A DNA stretch of 64,000 bases from Drechslerella dactyloides (Eukaryota > Ascomycota > Orbiliomycetes > Orbiliales > Orbiliaceae). A program made the translations under genes and the position numbers. This document shows, piece after piece, positions 24,947 to 36,445 of this stretch (position 1 is the first letter of the stretch; every line of letters starts with the position of its first letter). Below the pieces are notes generated by a model, which was given only the letters and a program-made list of their open reading frames with translations, did no database searches and was not told the origin of the DNA. Where the stretch lies: positions 744,001 to 808,000 of the forward strand of contig JAGTWJ010000006.1 of the NCBI GenBank assembly GCA_020064725.1, written 5' to 3'.

Positions 24947-25740
24947 CTATCTTAGAATCATATCTTCTAATATCAAAATTATTATTAAATATAAGAAACT
25001 TATATATACATAAAACTTGCCTTTTTCTAGAGTATGAATTAACTTATTTATTACTTTGTAAATACTACTTTGATAATAAATAATCTTACTCAAAGCTTTA
25101 ATGTTTGTCCTGGTTTCAAAATAAAGATATGGTGTAGCCAGCTTAAGAGCCAACATCCTTTGATAATCAGAACAGATAAAATATACTATTATTATTATCA
25201 AAGAATAAAAGAGAATAATAAAAATAATAAAAAAGATAAATAATAATAAATTTATTTATCTTTCTTTTTTTTATATAACAGAACCCTATAGAATAATTCT
25301 TAGAATTATATACATAATATAATATAAACTAGTACTAACTATATTTAACAATATATATATAACAGAAGAATACTATATTAGGTATTAAGACTTGCACTAT
25401 TATCATTTATAAAAGTATTAAAATCAAAAAAACCCAGATCTTCAATCTCAGATAAAAAAACCCTAACTACTTTCTCAAAATCCTTCTACTTCTTAATTAA
25501 AGCTTTTTTTTCCTTAAAGACAGCTTTTATCTTTAAAGAAGCCACACTCAATTCCTAACAAAAACAAGCTACTCTCACCTAAGCCATAACTAATTTTTAA
25601 GATAATAATAAATGCTCTTAAAATAGCTAAAATTAATCTTACTTAGTCTTCAACAACTCATTACACTTTTAATCAAGAACCTTAAGAGTATATTCTACTA
25701 GAAATTATTAGATAAACCATCAACAACAAAACCCCAGAAA
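24947..25740 (-). pseudogene. Antisense ORF remnant between pol and 3' LTR of element A
   Basis: On the strand opposite to pol, 25201-24947 is open for 84 codons (LALKLATPYLYFETRTN...). Further upstream on that strand, at about 25580-25390, a Lys/Glu-rich, coiled-coil-like reading is interrupted only by TAA/TAG codons that may be mutated CAA/CAG. It includes KKKALIKK and DFEKVVRVFLSEIEDL. The matching region of element B shows a similar acidic coiled-coil-like reading. Function unknown; this may not be a single gene. Confidence 0.35.
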
Positions 25741-26154
25741 GAAAAAGACTACCTACTTAAATCAAGAAATACATAATGGCGACCTTAACAAATATAAACA
25801 GAATACTTTGTACCTATATCTAAGTTTACTTAACAAATATGTAAACTAGATGTACAAAACTTACATACCACTAAAGAAATTACTAAATATCTTTTGATAT
25901 AATGTGCCTATTTAAGACAATAATTAATAGAAGATTTTTTTTAACAATTAGCAGATATACTGGGGGGAACGACTAGAAAGAATATATTATACAAAAATAT
26001 ATTATAGAAAGAAAAAAAACCTAACACCACCCAAATATTAGAATCCTGTTATACTATGCTTAATTATTTAATCTTGTTACATACAAAAAACCTATATCAC
26101 TTTATTTTACATTACTTATATCTATACTAGAATTAGTATACTGCTAATTCTTGT

Positions 26155-26168
26155 GGGAAAGAGAATAG
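26155..26168 (+). promoter_or_regulatory. Polypurine tract of element A
   Basis: GGGAAAGAGAATAG immediately precedes the 3' LTR. Confidence 0.75.
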
Positions 26169-26855
26169 TGTTATAGAATAATAGTATAGCACCTAAATAA
26201 CCTACATAAACCTGGTTTCCATATAGACACCCTTCTCACATGATATATAAAATAATAGCATATCTATACACCATGTAGAATAGATTCTTATATAAAATAT
26301 ATAATTATATAGACTTATTTTATATAGATTATTAATCTATATGGTAGACCAGACTATATAGAAGGTAGAGTTATATAGATAATAGGACTATATGGAATCC
26401 TGGACTATATAGAAAGATGTTATCATAGAGGAACCTTATCATTATAATATTTCTTCTTGAGCAGGAGCTACCACAATGACTTATGGTTATGTAAGTATTT
26501 AGTGCTTAGGGTGCTTAATACTCAGCTAAGTGCTGAGCAAGATAAACACTAAACCACTTAGGCAATATATCAATATATCTTTATTATTTTATGTATTAAG
26601 ATATTATATATATAATTAGTATATTTTACCTTAGGATTGATGGTTTCTCTCTTAAGAACTATTAGTTAATACCTAAACCATAGTATCTGAATAGTTAGTC
26701 TATTTACTATTGTTATTATATATTTTATTCTATAGTTATTATTGTATTTGATATATACTTATCTTTCTCTATTAAGAACCCTGTATGATAGCGACTGAGA
26801 GTTAAGGACTTCAGAGTGAAGTGCGTTCGACCCGGTCCTGGGCCGAAGTGTAACA
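26169..26855 (+). repeat. 3' LTR of element A (687 bp)
   Basis: Same length as the 5' LTR. It ends GGCCGAAGTGTAACA and is followed by TTAAA. It keeps several GC positions lost in the 5' copy near its end, and the reverse holds elsewhere. Confidence 0.92.
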
Positions 26856-26860
26856 TTAAA

Positions 26861-29800
26861 ATATTATTTAATAAGTTTTAATAAGATATTGTTTTTTGGT
26901 TATTATAAGTTTTTTTTAAGTGGATAGTCTTTTTATTTAATTAAGAATTTATTAATTAATATATTTGGATTTTTTTTATAGTCTAGGATTTTTTTGATTT
27001 TATATTTATTGTAGTTGTCTTTTTTGATTTCTGGGTTGTTTGCTTTTTTTTTAAATCTATTTAGTATAGGTTTAAGTAGAATAATATAAAATATTTTGTG
27101 GATTCTCAAATTTCTAAAGATGTAAAATTTAAATAGATGTTTATTTAGTTTTTTGGTTATAGTATAAGATCCAAGTTTTTAGAAATTGAGTTTCTGGTTG
27201 GATCTTTTTGTTTTAATATTTTTAGTAAATAAGTATATTTTATTTTTTTTCTTTAAAAAAGGTACCTTTATCCTTTTCTTATTATAATAATGAGATATAG
27301 TTTCTACTATAAAGTCTAGGTTGTTTTTTAGGTGTTTATATAGTTTACTTATGATCTTAAAGTGATTTTCAGTATTAGGTATATTTTCTTTTGTGGGTAG
27401 GGTTGGCTGTGTAGTTTATAGGTTCTATCCTTATAATATTTTGTAAGATGTATAGTTCATAACTAAATATTTTAATAAATTATAAATAAATTTTGTTATA
27501 GGTAATAGTTTTGTTTAGTTGTTTTATATATAATTAAAGAATAATTTAAAATAAATTTTAATTGTTTGGATTTCTTATTTAAAAACTTTGTTAATTTAAA
27601 CTCTTCCTTTGGTTGCTATGTTAAGTTTAGTGCTTGTGGTGTTTATAATATGTTTTTAGTATTTATTATTAAAAAAGAAATCTCTGTTATAAATATACTT
27701 TTCTTATAATTTATATTGGTTAAATATTTATTTATTATAAATTATTAAAAATTATTTTATTTCCTAAGAATTATTTTATGGTTTTAAGATAATAGTTTTA
27801 ATAAATTTATAAATAATAATTAAAATTTCATCATAGATTTAGTTTATTAGGGGATCTCTTAAATATGATAATCTTTATATAAAATCATAGATTATAATTT
27901 GAAATAGTTTAGTTAGTACTTTATTTAATTATAGATATTTATAGGATATATATTTTACTAGTTTATTCCTTAGGTATAAATCACATATCTTAATATAATT
28001 TTTGATTTATTATCTCATTTTAAACCAAAAATATTATCATATAATAAGTTCTTATATTCTTTCAATTCCTAAATAACCATACATAGGTATATTATAGTAT
28101 AGCTATAAAATTTCAAATTATAATTTTTTATCTAAAATATAAAAAAGATCCTTAAAAAAAATATATCTATTTTTTAAAATAAAAAATATAATAATTTCTT
28201 TAAAATTCTAAAGTATTCTTTTTATTATTACATTTTTTTAATAATTTTCCTTTAATTTTATAGCTATTTTAGATTTTATCTTATAAATAATAAAGTTAAA
28301 TTTTTTGTTAATAATAATAATATTTCTTTATTATTCTAGGATTACTTTTTTATTTATAAAGATATTTTCTATTAAATTAGATTATCAATTAATAGTATTA
28401 ACTTTAATGTTTTTTTTTTTTTTTGAAATAAATAATTTTTATGTTATATTTACTAAATATTTCCTATTATTAAATTTGGTATCTACTAAATTCTTTTGTT
28501 GTTAAAAAATAAATAAGATTTTTATAGTTAGAAAATATTTTAAATAATTTTATGATTTATAGGTAGACTCTTTATTTTTTATAAGTATATAAGATAGTCA
28601 TAAGTTCTTTATCATGTATTAAATATTTAGTTTCTATAGTATCAAATTTATATAATAAATAAATAACTAAGTGTTATTTCTAATTAGGTTATTTCTATAA
28701 TAAATAGGCTCCTAAAGCTATTATAAAAACATTAACTTCTATTTATATTAATAATTTAGAATTATATAGTTTAAGAATTAATACTAAAATAAAGGCTTTT
28801 TTTAAGATTTAAAAAGCCTTAATTCTTTCTTTAGTTATTTTAAATTATATATTTTTTTTTGTTAATTCTAAGAAGATAAGAGCTAGATAGCTATATTCTC
28901 AAATAAATTATTAATAATAATTATATAATTTTAAAAAAGTTTATATTTCTTTAAGTATTTTTAATATTAACTAGTCTTATATAACTTATATCTTTTTTAG
29001 ATTTATTTATATATCATATAGAATTATAATAACTCCTAGAAATTTAACTTCAGTAACTTCAAATTTAGATTTTTTTGGTTTAACCTTAAGCTTATGTTAA
29101 TTTAAGGTTTTAAAAATCTAGTTAACATGTTTTTGGTATTTGTTAGAATCTATATTATAAATAAGAATATTATCTAGATATATTATATATATATTGTTGA
29201 TATATTTTTATAAAACATAATTTATAAATATTTAAAAGATTATAGATACATTAATTAATTTAAAAGATATAATTAGATATTCAAATAACCTATATTTAGT
29301 TCTGAAAACAGTTTTTTATTCTTTTCTAAAGTTAATCTTAATATTATAATATATATTAATAAGGTTAAGTTTTATATAAATTATAATATCTAATATCTTA
29401 TTAAAGGATTTGTTAATAAGAAGTAAGGATCCTCTATTCTTAATAGTTATTATATTAAAAATTTAATAATTAATATATATTTATAATTTGTTTAAGTTTT
29501 TTTTTTTTATAAATAGAATAGGATATCCTATTAATAAATTAAAAAATTATATATATTTTATTTTAAAATTTTCTTTAATATATTTATAGAATATTATTAT
29601 TTCTTAATCAATATATCTATATATTAATATAAATTAAAACTATATTTCTTCCTATAATAATATTAAATATTTGAATAAATTAATTTTTAATAAAATTTAT
29701 CTTTCTAATATAGATTAAAAAATATTTCTTCTTTTTTTAGATATCTATATAAAAATATTTATTTTTTTAGATATAATATATAATTCTTTGGTTTAAATCT

Positions 29801-32800
29801 ATACTTATTGTAAAATATTTAATTTATATTTATATCTATTTCTAATTTCTTTCTTAGATAAGTATATTATAAATTTTAAATAGGTTTCTTTTAAGGTATT
29901 CCTATTAATTAATTATATTTTAATAATTTTTTGATAATTATAATTATTAAAAGTAATTTTTCCCTTTTTTTAATTAATACTAGGGTTATATTTTACTAAC
30001 CATAAGAATCTAAGAATTAATAAAATATTTTTTAAAAGATCTAAGATATTAATTATATATTTTTCTAGATATTTATTAATAAATAATTTAAGGGTTATCT
30101 CCTGAGTAACCTTTCCTAAAGTTTGGTGTAAAAAGATAGTAACTTAATAGATATTAGATTTTTGTTGTATTTTAAATTAATATTTTTATATTATTATAAT
30201 AAAAATATAGCTTTTTTCTATTCTATTATTAATTAAGGTTTTTATAGGGTTTCTAAAGATAAATAAGATAAGAATGAGTTTTCTATAAAGATTAAAATTT
30301 TTCATTTTAATATACTCTTATTAGTTTTAAAGTATTCTTAATTTTTTGATTTATATTATTAAATATATCTTTTGTAAGTTTTTAAAATATTAAAACTATA
30401 AAAATATTTTAAATAATAGATTTTTTTTTTTTTTATTAGATATATATAGTAATATTATTGTCTTTTTTTATATTTTTTAAAATAGTATATATATTTTTTA
30501 TAGAAGTATTTAGTTTTAGGTTTTAGTATTCTTTTTTTATATTTCTAATAAAAGTAGATATTAAAGTATTATTTTTATTTTTTATATATATTAAAGGTTT
30601 TAATATATATTATATATAATATATAGGGTAATTCTTTTAATTTGTTATCTATAGTATATTCTATTTTGTTAAAATTATTTTACTAATTAGAATTATTTAT
30701 TTCTTTATAAGTTTTTTGATTTTTTTTGTATTTTTACATTAGATCTTTGATTTTATCTAGTATATTTTCTTAGGTTTGTTTTGTTTGGATTAATTTTTTT
30801 TATTCCCTTGATTTAGAACTATTATAATAGTGTATATAGTAGTTATTCTATGTTATAAAGTATCTAATATAGTATATATATTTAAAAGTATTAAAAATTT
30901 CTCTAAGTAGTTGTTCTTTAATATAGTCAAGATATAAAAAATAGTAATATTAATAGGCCTATTTATTATAATAGTTATTACACAGATCAAAATATCTATA
31001 TAATTAAACATCAATATTATCTTTTCTACAGAGATAGTATTTTTATTTCTTATAAAAAAAATATTTTATACTTTTAAAGAATTATCATCATTTATTAAGA
31101 TTATACTAAAATAGATTTTTGTTGTTTTTTACCTAAGATTAATAGGTTTTTTATTGGTTAGCAAAGTTTTATCCATATAATATAGTCATATAGTGGTAAG
31201 TGGATTCTTGGTATAATTAAAAGATACTATATTTTTTGTTAATTATATCCTTATACCTAATAATATTATATTCTAGTTATTATTAATAATTTTAGTAAAA
31301 GTTAGTTTTAAGTATTCTATAAATAGTTCATTCTTTTATAAATATATTAAATTTGTATTTGATATAAATTTGTAGTTTGTAGATTTGAGTATATTATTAA
31401 GAGAAGACCATCCAAGAAATTAATCCATTTATATTCTTATTAATAATTTCTATTTACTATCTTTATTTAGTATAGTAATCTATATTATATCTTCTAGGAT
31501 TTTTAAAAATAAGTTTTTATTATAATTGATTAAATTAAATTGGAGGTATAATTAAGATTAAGAATGTTTAAATTATTTTTATAAAGATTTTTGTGTTTAT
31601 TTAGTATTTTTTTTATAAATATTTATTAGAGTTTTTTCAATATACTAAATATATTTCTGGTATAAGATTGTTCTATAATCAGTTAAGTTTGTTTTTTTTT
31701 AATTATATGTTAGTAAATAAGATAAGGTTCTATTTAATAATTATATTAATTTTTTAAATAATATCTTGGTGTTGGACTAATTTAGCTTTAAAGTATATAT
31801 ATCTTTATATTTTATTTACTATTGTATTAAAGTTTTTAGGAGTAGATAATTATTTTATTATTTTAAACTATTATTTTTATTAGGGTTGTTTTTAAAAATT
31901 TCTTTTTTCTTTATTTTTAGGATAATTTTATTTAATATATTCTACTTTATTGTATTAATAGTAGAGAAGTATATTGGATTTCTTGGGTTTCTAGTGTTGA
32001 GTGGTATTAAGGTTTATAGATTCTAATTTATATATTTTATTTAATTTTTAAGAAGATTTTCTGATTTGGGTTTAGTTTTGTTAAAATTTCTTAGTATATT
32101 TATTAGAATAATATTTATTTAAATTATAATAGGGTTTCTTCTACTGCAAACTTCTCTGGGACTAATATAGTATATTGTCTAATTTAATAATCATAATCTA
32201 TATTTTATAATAGATTATCTTCTTTTTTAGGAGTTTCTATTTAATAATTTCTATCTTCAGGTTAGGTTTGAATTCTTCTTTAGCTCTATAAAATAAAGTA
32301 TTATTATTATATTTAGTAAGAAATATATATTAGTCAAACTATTGAAAATAAAATTATATTAATCTAATTTATTTAAACTAATTAAATTTTCTAAAAACTT
32401 CTTTAACTTTGTTTTTATATCTATATTTCTATTTAAGAAAATTTGTGAATTCCTAAAAGGTGTTGAAAATTTTGTTGATTTTTGGAATTTGTATTTTTTG
32501 GTTTTCTTTTAGTATATTTTTGTATACTTGTTTATATATTAAATAAATATTAAGGGTATTTCTTTCAAGGTATATTTCTACAAAACAAATTTTATGTTAT
32601 TCTGTGGTAAATCATTTGGAGTAGAAAAAAAAATGGTTACTAAACTAATTAAGAAATTGATCAAGTTTCTCAGATTGTTTTTTATATTTTATTAAGTTTT
32701 TTATTTTTAATACCTTATTAGATATTGTTGTAAAAGTAGCTGTAGTTCTATTTTTTTAAGTTTCTAATTTATTAACCAGAGTAAATCTAGAATTAGTAAG

Positions 32801-33160
32801 TAGTATAGGGTTTTAAATAATAATATTATTTATCTAGATATTAGCTAGAGTCTTAGTATATTCTACTATTTCTTTAAAATTTCTTAATATAATTATTTTA
32901 ATATTTTTAATTATTACTAAAACTACTTATATATATTATTAATATATTATAATTATTTTTTATTATATTATTTTAAAACTTTATTCTAATTTTTATTTAG
33001 TATTATTTTCTGGTATAGTACTATTTACTTTTTCTAAAACTTATATTCTTATATTTATTATAAGTCTGTTTTTGTATTCCTATAAACTATCTATATATTT
33101 ATTGGTTAATTTAAAAAGGTTGGGGTTTATTATGTTATTATCTTTTTGTATATATAATAT
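26861..33160 (-). pseudogene. RIP-degraded gag-pol of element B (main part)
   Basis: The minus-strand gag start near 33130 reads like that of A (NPNLFKLTNKYIDSL). The RT box is YLDNILIY near 29180-29157, with only the second Asp changed, so B and A carry different RIP hits in the same motif. The chromodomain end (KKILDYKKN) is near 27000, and the frame is cut at 26860 by the insertion of A. Integrase and RNase H regions between align with A but are full of stops. Confidence 0.85.
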
Positions 33161-33163
33161 TAT

Positions 33164-33370
33164 TTAAATTATTACTACAGTTATTCTTTGTTTATATATT
33201 CTTAAGATATAGAAATCATTAACAGATTTTTTATATTTATTATCTTCACTATCTAATACTAATTCAAAATTATTATTATTTATAAATAGTTCTTGTAGTT
33301 TTACATTATAAAATTCTATTTTATCTTTATATACTACAGAGAATTTATAAATTATATTAAAAATTATCAT
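33164..33370 (-). CDS. Short leader ORF before gag in element B, intact frame
   Basis: This 68-codon frame lies between the 5' LTR and gag of element B. The protein is polar with a hydrophobic C-terminus (RITVVII). It matches the stop-interrupted copy in element A and is one of the few frames in B without a stop. It could be an upstream regulatory ORF, the start of gag, or a small accessory protein. I do not recognise a domain. Confidence 0.4.
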   Translation of the reverse strand: MIIFNIIYKFSVVYKDKIEFYNVKLQELFINNNNFELVLDSEDNKYKKSVNDFYILRIYKQRITVVII

Positions 33371-33414
33371 ATATTTATTATTTTTTCTTATTTATTAAAA
33401 GTAATTAATTAAAG

Positions 33415-33892
33415 TATTATACTTTAGCCCAGAATTAAATTAAATATATTTTATTCTAAAATCTCTGATTTTTAATTACTATTATATAGGGTTCTTAATA
33501 GAGAAAAATAAGTATATATTAAGTATAATAGTAACTATAAAATAGAGTATATAATAATAATAATAAATAAACTAACTATTAAGATATTATAATTTAAGTA
33601 TTAACCAATAGTTCTTAAGAGAGAAGCTATCAATCTAAAATAAAGTATACTAGTTAAATACATAATATCTGATACATAAAATAATAGAGATATATTGATA
33701 TGTTATACTCAGTACTCAGTGATAAGCACTGATCAAAGTCCTGCTCAGTGCTCAGTGATAAATGCTGATCAAAGTCCTGCTTAGTGCTCAGTGATGAACG
33801 CTGATCAAGTCCTGTGAGTGGTCATGTGCCGGGAGAGGGATGACAGAGGTTAGCCCCTCTATGTGGCGGTGCTGAGCTGTTATCCCATAACA
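33415..33892 (-). repeat. 5' LTR of element B (478 bp)
   Basis: The partner of 15993-16506, shorter by exactly one 36-bp repeat unit. It ends CCCATAACA and is followed by CAAAC. The left part is more strongly AT-shifted than the partner. Confidence 0.92.
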
Positions 33893-33897
33893 CAAAC

Positions 33898-34291
33898 ATT
33901 GGATTTTGGTTAAAGCGTTTGTAACGTGCATATTAACAATGGAAAAGGCTTGCCAAAAAGTTGGAAAACCCTGTCCGAACTCAGAAGGTTTGTCTACCAA
34001 TGTGCCGACAGCGTCTTTCCCTATCTGTTGGAATGGCCGTGGAGGTTGGGACACTGGGTTCACTCCGGAGTATGCTGGTGTCAACAAATTAGAAAATAAA
34101 GTAGGGAAACAGTTGCCTCCCAAGCTACGGGTTAGCCACTTCCATAGCTGATTCCATTGTCTCGTGGAAGCAAAGCTCATGCCTAACGCAAACCGGCTTC
34201 TAGCTAACTGCACACTATAGCACTAGATACAAGTTTCGACTGCGGCTGATCAAACAGTTTGAGAAATGTCATAAAGGCCAACCTTTGATCC
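33898..34291. other. Flank of element B; no gene recognised
   Basis: This continues the pre-insertion sequence of 15987. Open frames on both strands (for example plus 33906-34151) have no recognisable domain. Sequence at 33965-34140 has coding-like composition and may be a fragment of a gene disrupted by B. Confidence 0.35.
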
Positions 34292-35298
34292 TTACGGGCG
34301 GTGAGCTAAATGCTTTCGGATGCTGTTCAACTCTTCTTCAGTAACGCCAACGCCGGTTAAGAACTTATCAATACCACCTTTCTTATCCACGTTACCAACT
34401 ACACACTCGACTAATCCTGGCAGCGCATCGAGAAACCCACTTTCTTCTGTGCATCCTAGAGGCTCTAGCTTTGCCTTTAATTCTGGGCGGAGCAATCTCA
34501 AGCCCTCATTGCAAAGCATGTAATCCTGCACCATAGCTCTGACCACTTCTTCTCCATTTCCTAGGATGGCCAATAAAAGGAGTAAAATAACCAGTCCCGT
34601 TCGGTCTTTTCCGCCGAGACAATAGATAAACACAGGGTATCTTGCTGTATCTGATAATAGGCTAAAGATCTCCCGAACTTCAGGGCCCACAAAATCCACG
34701 CAGCCATTTGCTATCCCCTGTGGTCCCAAGGGTATTATAACCCGCGTTATCATAAGCTTCGTGGCTGCCCTTGGGAAGCCGAAAGATTGATAGAACACCG
34801 CCTGGATTTGGCGATACCAAGGTAGTTTGGGTAACAAGTACTTTCTGTTGTACCTATCACTAGGGTAGGGAATGCTGCAGTATGAAGAGCCAGGTACTCT
34901 CTTCGAAGGATCCGGGAAGGGGTTGATTTTGGCTTCGTTTTTGGAACGTAAATCGACAAAAGTTTTAATCTGTGCTTTGTCGGCGAGGATCTGTATATCG
35001 TTGACAGTCGCACTATCTAGTAGGATGTCGTACCCAGTCATTAACTTGGCCATCAATTGGTTGCGTTCAATTCAGGGTATAGTGTACAGTTACCTGGAGG
35101 CGCGGATCGGTAAACTACCCCTTCCTTCATAACGCTATCCATTCATTCAGTATATGAGCGTTCTACAAGAGTGAATACTTACTCCTTGCCCAAGAATTGA
35201 TTGATTGTGAGGCCCACATCTCGGCAATTATGTATCCTTGTTAATCCAACAAGATTTGCTACCAATCTTTTAGGAGTCTCCGCGTCGGCAGCAGTCAT
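34292..35298 (-). CDS. Protein-tyrosine phosphatase-like protein (Y_phosphatase3 family)
   Basis: Predicted cysteine-based phosphatase. The exons are 35298-35183, 35134-35094 and 35016-34292 on the minus strand, with introns of 48 and 77 bp. Together they give 293 residues. The spliced N-terminus begins MTAADAETPKRLVANLVGL and contains NCRDVG. Exon 2 gives VMKEGVVYRSAPP (the LRxGxLYRS-like block), and exon 3 continues DSATVNDIQIL and KTFVDLRS. The P-loop is FIYCLGGKDRTG, with Cys about 185 and Arg about 191. The residue before the Cys is Tyr, where the family normally has His, which could alter the pKa of the nucleophile. The C-terminal helices (EELNSIRKHL) are present. It is divergent from the methyltransferase to the right. 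No stop or frameshift was seen. Substrate unknown (protein or phosphoinositide). Confidence 0.88.
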
Positions 35299-36445
35299 TT
35301 TGTATGGCAGCGTTAATTACCGAATGGAGGCTGCTTCTAGCGTTGTGGTATGTTGATGATAGTAATAGAATTCAAAAGACGGTATCGGTGGAAGTTCAGT
35401 ATCTTTCCGATATAGCGAAATTCGACTTACATAGAGCCGCTACAAAATGTTAGGGTTGCAAAGTGATAGAGAGGTACGCCGCTATATTTGCGATCTGAGT
35501 CCAACGCAACGCTTCTTAAGTGCACATTGGAGCATCTTTTGATGCTTCTGGTCGCGTGCCCAATTTTACAAGCTCAACGCCGATACCACTAGAAGACCCC
35601 GATAACGGCGCGGCGCAGTGCGAATTCTGAAAACGGCCTGCTGCAGTTCCCGCCGGCTAGCTAGCAAGTCTTGTTTTTCTCTTGACGGTTACGTAATTAC
35701 AATATTGGCTAGGGACAAGGTATTCGGGTCGGGCATTTCTTCCCATTTACAATGTCAAAAACTGGAGGTGGGGCGTCTGGGCGTTTCGGTTCGGCGATAG
35801 ACCATTGGTTGGATGAGAATTTCGGAATGTATGGCCATAGCTCATGTGCAATTGTTACCGCTAGTTTTCACGCTGCAACGCGGTGTGTTCGTTTGGACAG
35901 CTAGTGACTGGATCCAGTCCTTGTTGGGTCCAACGGGACAGTCAACCACCAGCCACCACCAATATCACAGATGTGAATACTCTTCGGATTCTCGGCTCGC
36001 GAGGATCTCCAAGCATTATCCTTTTCGTTATAAGCCGATGTGTGTCTTTGCTGGTTTGTGCAGAAAGCTTTTTGGGTTTGGGTTTGAGGGTCTAGATCCA
36101 CCATCTTGCGTAGACGCGGAAGGAGTAGACGCATATTTACATGTAATATAGTAAACCTGCAAGCTGCAGCGACGCCGTTAACTTGTAGTGGATTGCATCT
36201 TTCCGGGGTGGTTCATTAAGCCTGTCGTGCTCTTGGAACGAGGGTGTCTGAACTAAACGAATAATTCTATATAAACACCATCGATCCCCCTTTAAGGAGT
36301 TTCTATGAACTGTTCCAGCAAGCTTTCAACTTATTTCCGAGCCCAAGCCTGATACAAGCACATATCATCTACGCCAGCAGTTTACCTGCGAAGAATTACA
36401 TATTTGTGCAAACTTTTTATAAATCTCCGTCCTCTTATACACAAA
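35299..36445. other. Divergent promoter region between phosphatase and methyltransferase
   Basis: About 1.1 kb separates two divergent gene starts. A TATA-like box lies at 36268-36275, and short frames (35813-36151) have no recognised domain. The spacing allows separate promoters. Confidence 0.45.
36268..36275 (+). promoter_or_regulatory. TATA-like box of the methyltransferase gene
   Basis: TATATAAA lies 178 bp before the chosen ATG. The position is plausible for a fungal promoter with a leader of roughly 150 bases. Confidence 0.45.

Larger units (their letters stand above)
17578..26855 (+). mobile_element. Element A: Ty3/gypsy chromovirus, full length, inserted in element B
   Basis: The 9,278-bp element has two 687-bp LTRs (17578-18264 and 26169-26855) and a TTAAA duplication. 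The order on the plus strand is leader ORF, gag with a CCHC knuckle, protease, RT, RNase H, integrase and chromodomain, which is the Ty3/gypsy order. About 1.3 kb then follows without pol homology, then a purine tract and the 3' LTR. The two LTRs are equal in length and differ almost only by transitions, the signature of RIP. All long frames are interrupted, so it is non-autonomous today. Confidence 0.95.
15993..33892 (-). mobile_element. Element B: Ty3/gypsy chromovirus, minus strand, split by element A
   Basis: It is bounded by LTRs at 15993-16506 (3' LTR) and 33415-33892 (5' LTR) and by the CAAAC duplication. Removing element A (17578-26855 plus one TTAAA) leaves about 8.6 kb. The minus-strand order from the right is leader ORF, gag, protease, RT, RNase H, integrase, chromodomain-like end (near 26860-27010), then a non-pol region left of A (17577-16507), a polypurine tract and the 3' LTR. 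The sequence just left of A aligns with the part of A that follows pol (about 24840-24900), confirming the split. RIP has filled all frames with stops. Confidence 0.93.

Noticed and set aside
26169..33892. Large inverted duplication (palindrome) made of A and B
   Set aside because: The target duplications show two independent insertions of related elements in opposite orientation.
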